Origin: an uncultured Candidatus Saccharibacteria bacterium
GTDB lineage: Bacteria > Patescibacteriota > Saccharimonadia > Saccharimonadales > Saccharimonadaceae
NCBI GenBank assembly: GCA_946187605.1
Contig: CAMHRH010000003.1
Span: forward strand, 1 to 23,260
Length of the DNA: 23,260 nt
Direction of reading: 5' to 3'
Shown here: positions 20,543 through 23,260 of the stretch, one piece after another
Layout of the letters: every line of letters begins with the position of its first letter
Numbering within the stretch: position 1 is the stretch's first letter
Position numbers and translations under genes: made by a program
Notes under the pieces: model-generated
What the model saw: only the letters and a program-made list of their open reading frames with translations
Told to the model about the DNA's origin: nothing
The model's database searches: none

Positions 20543-21826
20543 CTATACAAATTCCGCTTCAAATTTCTCGCGAATCCAGTTTACGGAGCGTTCGACGTCA
20601 TCATTTACAATTACGATTACGACATCATTTGCGCCAGCTTTTGTTGCCGCGAGAGCAAGCGCTTCGTCTTCGCGAAGCAAAGTATCGACGTTCGGATTAG
20701 TCTTTTTAATCGCCGCAGTAAGCAAGCTCGAAATACGGCCAACCTCTTGCGTGAATTTGCTATTTGATGCGGTCTTTTTAGGCTTTCGCCAATAGCCATC
20801 AATCTTGTCATAGACGACCAATCCATCAAAGACCTCGCCGATTGCCTGGCCAGTTTCGTCAATTAATTCATTGGTGCGATCGTAAGCTAGGCGCACTACG
20901 CCAAGCGTTTTTCCGCCTTTTTCCTCGGCGAGCAGCTTAGCAAGCTTGCCAATTGAAACCAATGATTCTTTCTCGTGCGCATAATCTGCAATTACAGTTG
21001 CGCCGTTCTTGGCCCTCAGTACGGTTAGGCGTCCGCCATATGGGTCGAGGCGAATCGCATCAACCACTTCACTTAAGCCCTCTGGCAAAACGCCATCATA
21101 GACTGCAAATATCGTTGCTATCGCTAATGTTAAATTAATCATCGAAGGCGCAAAATGCCCTTTAAAAGTCCATGGCAAGTTTATCGCATCGTACACCATA
21201 GTCTCGCCGGACTTATCGCGCTTAAATATCTGAGTGCCGCGCAAAACAAAAGCGGTAGCTCCGCTCTCGAGATATTGCTCAAGATTAATTTTCACGCTAC
21301 TTTCGTCCAATATGACTGGCGCGAAGTGGCAGGTTTTATTGGCGTATTTTAGTTTGCTGCAAACTAAATCGTCGCACGCATTGAAAACGGCATATCCGTC
21401 ATCAGCAATACGTTTGAAGACGAAATCTTTCGCATCGGCAATATCTGCTCGAGTTTTAAGGCGTTCGGTCGAGCCGAGATGGTCCTTCATGACGTTCGTC
21501 CAGACGCCAATATCGTGGAACTTCATACCAGTACCGCAGAGATTGCTACTGCCAAGGCTACTCTCTAGCACGGCAACGGTATTGTCGCGCTCCTCGCTGC
21601 TCATATTCTTTAATTCCCAAAGAAAACGGCCAGGGCAAACCGTCGGGACGAGCCCCCAAATCGTCTTACTCTCGTCTAGGGTACTTTTGCGTTCGCCGTT
21701 GATAAAATGACCAGTCGTATCGACGCGTAATGTGGTCTTTTTAAGCGCCATTAATATATTATCAACTAGATAGCTGACAGTGGTTTTGCCCTTAGTGCCA
21801 GTGATAAGAATTGTTTTAAAGCTCAT
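20543..21826 (-). CDS. Mur ligase family protein, like the C-terminal half of cyanophycin synthetase
   Basis: 427 residues. ATP-binding loop ITGTKGKTT (8-16) opens a Mur-type central domain; then ...VAVLESSLGSSNLCGTGMKFHDIGVWTNVMKDHLG, and a C-terminal ligase domain with DPYGGRLTVLRAKNGATVIADYAHEKESL. The segment ESSLGSSNL/GVWTNVMKDHLG/DGYAVFNACDD follows the CphA C-terminal half rather than MurC-F. CphA has an extra N-terminal ATP-grasp half, absent here; a separate RimK-like ATP-grasp ligase lies at 10787-11698. It should form amide bonds onto an amino-acid or peptide acceptor; the substrate is unknown. The start at 21826 follows TGGTATAAT by 6 nt, so it is predicted leaderless; six further upstream codons are unlikely. 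Confidence 0.82.
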   Translation of the reverse strand: MSFKTILITGTKGKTTVSYLVDNILMALKKTTLRVDTTGHFINGERKSTLDESKTIWGLVPTVCPGRFLWELKNMSSEERDNTVAVLESSLGSSNLCGTGMKFHDIGVWTNVMKDHLGSTERLKTRADIADAKDFVFKRIADDGYAVFNACDDLVCSKLKYANKTCHFAPVILDESSVKINLEQYLESGATAFVLRGTQIFKRDKSGETMVYDAINLPWTFKGHFAPSMINLTLAIATIFAVYDGVLPEGLSEVVDAIRLDPYGGRLTVLRAKNGATVIADYAHEKESLVSIGKLAKLLAEEKGGKTLGVVRLAYDRTNELIDETGQAIGEVFDGLVVYDKIDGYWRKPKKTASNSKFTQEVGRISSLLTAAIKKTNPNVDTLLREDEALALAATKAGANDVVIVIVNDDVERSVNWIREKFEAEFV

Positions 21827-21832
21827 ATATAT

Positions 21833-21841
21833 ATTATACCA
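21833..21841 (-). promoter_or_regulatory. Extended -10, predicted leaderless start of the Mur ligase
   Basis: TGGTATAAT on the minus strand followed by ATATAT and the ATG at 21826. No ribosome site. Confidence 0.6.
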
Positions 21842-21877
21842 CAAAATGGCAGATTAGTAAAGCGAAATGCTGGAAGC

Positions 21878-21902
21878 TAAAAAAGAAGCGGCTCGAACCG
21901 CT
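21878..21902 (-). terminator. Orphan intrinsic terminator (minus strand)
   Basis: AGCGG (21898-21902) pairs with CCGCT (21887-21891) on the minus strand, loop TTCGAG, then TCTTTTTT. No minus-strand gene precedes it, so it may end a short RNA started near 21955, or block read-through into the Mur ligase promoter. Confidence 0.5.
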
Positions 21903-21975
21903 CCGGAACAGATGGAAAATTAGTTTCGCCGTGTCTGGGAAGAATTAGCTTCAATGTCTATAATATACATTAGAA

Positions 21976-22671
21976 ATGAACAGAATTAGTTATAGTCTTG
22001 ATTATGATTTGGGGCGCGATATCTGGAATTGGTATTACGGTGCGAATTATTCCGAAAATGGGGAAGAGCATTTTAAAAATGTCGACGATTTGAGCGTGCT
22101 GAAACAAATAAAGGGAATTAAAAAGTTGGAGGATGCGGAGCCTGTTTTAAGGCCATATTTACAGAGCAAAAGTGACGATGCGGAGAGTGAGCTGAATGGA
22201 TTTTTGAGGGTGGCTAATGCACAGTTTGCGGAGTATTTTCAGCTTGCGTGCGAAAAGATGGAGGAAATAACTGGCAAACCGCTTGCAAATAATAAGTTTA
22301 CTTTTTATGTAACAACTTTTCCGAGGATGGTGGTTTTTTATGAAGAGGGAATAGTATTTTTATATGCGAAGATCGACAATGAATTGTGGGGAATGCCGCT
22401 TGACGGGTTTATGCATGAGCTGCTACATTTTCAGACAGATAAATATTGGCGCCAAGATCCAAATTCGCCGGTTTCGGGGTTGTCTGAGGACGACTACTTT
22501 AGATTGAAAGAATCGCTGACGGTAATACTGGACGAGGAGTTAAAGCCGATAATGACGTTGCCGGATTGTAGCTATCCAGAGTACGGGGAATTGAGAGAAA
22601 AGTTGCATGATCATTGGAAGAAGAACCATGATTTTGATGCGTTAGTTAATTACGGCCTTGGATTGTTATAA
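21976..22671 (+). CDS. Putative HExxH metalloprotein, function unknown
   Basis: 231 residues, soluble, no signal. HELLH at 147-151 (GFMHELLHFQTDKYW) is a zinc-protease-like HExxH, and Glu179 in LKESLTVIL, 28 residues later, could be the third ligand as in gluzincins. No family recognised; a peptidase-like role is inference. TATAAT (21959-21964) lies 11 nt before the ATG, so the leader would be about 4 nt; no ribosome site. Codon use differs from the rest of the window: TTG, GTG and AGA/AGG are frequent where neighbours use CTC/CTT, GTC and CGC/CGT, which suggests recent acquisition. Its last 26 bases overlap a minus-strand gene remnant. Confidence 0.72.
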   Translation: MNRISYSLDYDLGRDIWNWYYGANYSENGEEHFKNVDDLSVLKQIKGIKKLEDAEPVLRPYLQSKSDDAESELNGFLRVANAQFAEYFQLACEKMEEITGKPLANNKFTFYVTTFPRMVVFYEEGIVFLYAKIDNELWGMPLDGFMHELLHFQTDKYWRQDPNSPVSGLSEDDYFRLKESLTVILDEELKPIMTLPDCSYPEYGELREKLHDHWKKNHDFDALVNYGLGLL

Positions 22672-22774
22672 GGGCGTCATTTTTTTGGACATCGTTGATG
22701 AGGTTTTCGAACAGCTTGTCGCCTTTAAAATACCGCTTGTCATATTCGATACCAGAGGCTATATTAACCAGGTT
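22646..22774 (-). pseudogene. Truncated gene remnant, last 42 codons only
   Basis: The minus strand is open for 42 codons (contains ASGIEYDKRYFKGDKLFE and LINDVQKNDALITIQGRN), ending in TAA at 22646-22648. The codon use and amphipathic helical look are protein-like, but there is no start codon and a stop lies just upstream at 22775-22777. It reads as the C-terminal end of a decayed or truncated protein. I do not recognise the family. Confidence 0.4.
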
Positions 22775-22825
22775 TTAACAATGTATAGAGAAGACTTGCA
22801 AATAATTACAACATAGTGAGTACGT

Positions 22826-22831
22826 TATAAT
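22826..22831 (+). promoter_or_regulatory. -10 element, predicted leaderless start of the DHFR-like gene
   Basis: TATAAT followed by 6 nt (AAAGAT) and the ATG at 22838. It lacks the TGn extension. Confidence 0.5.
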
Positions 22832-22837
22832 AAAGAT

Positions 22838-23260
22838 ATGCGACCAATAACGACATTGTTTATGCTTGAATCACTTGATGGGAAAATAAATAGTGGCAAT
22901 AGCGACGAACTCGACGTTGACCGTGATTGGAAAAATATACCTGGTCTTTGCGAAGGGCTACAACAGTATTACGATATAGAATCCGAGACAGATTTATTCT
23001 CCTTTAACACCGGTCGAGTCATGGCTAAGATCGGTGTAAATAATAGAACCGAAGAGCCACATAAAATTGATGTACTGTCTTTTGTGATTTTGGATAATGA
23101 GCCGCACTTAAATGAAAAAGGTATAGATTATTTATCCCATTGGGTGGGTAGGGTTATTATTGTAACAACAAATCCGGAGCATCCAGTATTTTTTGTAAAA
23201 GACAAGTATGATAATGTCGAAATTCTCAAATATGATGAGTTAAACCTGAAACAGATGTTG
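22838..23260 (+). CDS. RibD C-terminal/dihydrofolate reductase family protein (3' end outside window)
   Basis: 141 codons visible. The N-terminus MRPITTLFMLESLDGKINSG is the DHFR-fold/RibD_C start (strand, S-x-D-G-K), followed by DELDVDRDWKNIPGLCEGLQQYY and SFNTGRVMAKIGVN, a conserved arrangement in this family, and a Rossmann-like RVIIVTTNPEHP (about 105-116). Members reduce pterin or riboflavin-type substrates with NAD(P)H; the substrate here is unknown. The start lies 6 nt after TATAAT, predicting a leaderless mRNA. The reading frame is still open at the end of the window; the usual length is about 220-230 residues, so about 80 are missing. Confidence 0.85.
   Translation, partial: MRPITTLFMLESLDGKINSGNSDELDVDRDWKNIPGLCEGLQQYYDIESETDLFSFNTGRVMAKIGVNNRTEEPHKIDVLSFVILDNEPHLNEKGIDYLSHWVGRVIIVTTNPEHPVFFVKDKYDNVEILKYDELNLKQML

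Noticed and set aside
21887..21902. T-arm-like sequence (GGTTCGAGCC) suggesting a tRNA fragment
   Set aside because: The loop is six, not seven, bases, and there is no acceptor or anticodon arm; it fits a terminator hairpin.

Overview
The window looks like a chromosomal segment of a Candidatus Saccharibacteria (TM7/Patescibacteria) genome. The evidence is the gene mix: compact housekeeping genes, a type IV pilus ATPase and pilin, an RpfB-like G5/transglycosylase, a BsaA-like secreted protein, anaerobic NrdD/NrdG, and very short intergenic gaps with tail-to-tail gene overlaps. The genetic code reads as standard (TGA is used as a stop at 9980-9982). No rRNA, CRISPR array, insertion sequence or prophage was seen, and no gap between genes exceeds 300 bases.

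Layout. 1-4.5 kb: truncated yebC (-), a DUF5674-like gene, recA-recX (+, stop/start overlap), a PRC-barrel protein (-) whose 3' end overlaps recX, and tilS (+). 4.5-9.6 kb: an RpfB-like wall hydrolase followed by rsmA, an order also known in Actinobacteria; a Pro/Ala-rich tail-anchored protein; the pilus ATPase pilB (-), divergent from a SpoU RNA methyltransferase with only 14 bp between start codons. 9.5-12.2 kb (all -): a small membrane protein, a BsaA/TasA-like secreted protein, rimK and a retropepsin-like rimB. 12.4-14.6 kb: a bacterial PH-domain membrane protein, a type IV pilin-like protein (-), tRNA-CAU (-), a phospholipase C-like hypothetical and tRNA-Ser(UGA) (-). 14.7-18.4 kb: dut (-) divergent from nrdD-nrdG (+), with NrdR-like boxes between them. 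18.5-20.5 kb: a large surface adhesin whose reading frame breaks at about 20008. 20.5-23.3 kb: a cyanophycin-synthetase-type Mur ligase (-), an HExxH protein, a gene remnant (-), and the start of a RibD/DHFR-like gene. The right end, from about 21.97 kb, uses different codons and looks more recently acquired.

How the parts fit: DNA repair (recA/recX), nucleotide supply (dut, nrdDG), RNA modification (tilS, rsmA, SpoU) and a surface apparatus (pilB, pilin, RpfB-like hydrolase, BsaA-like protein, adhesin) that suits an epibiotic life on another bacterium.

The most notable signal is regulatory. Almost every promoter is an extended -10 (TGnTAtAAT or TGnTAAAAT). In eight genes that element lies only 6-9 nt before the ATG with no Shine-Dalgarno, predicting leaderless mRNAs. 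In two places the element is built from the last Cys codon plus the TAA stop of the gene before.
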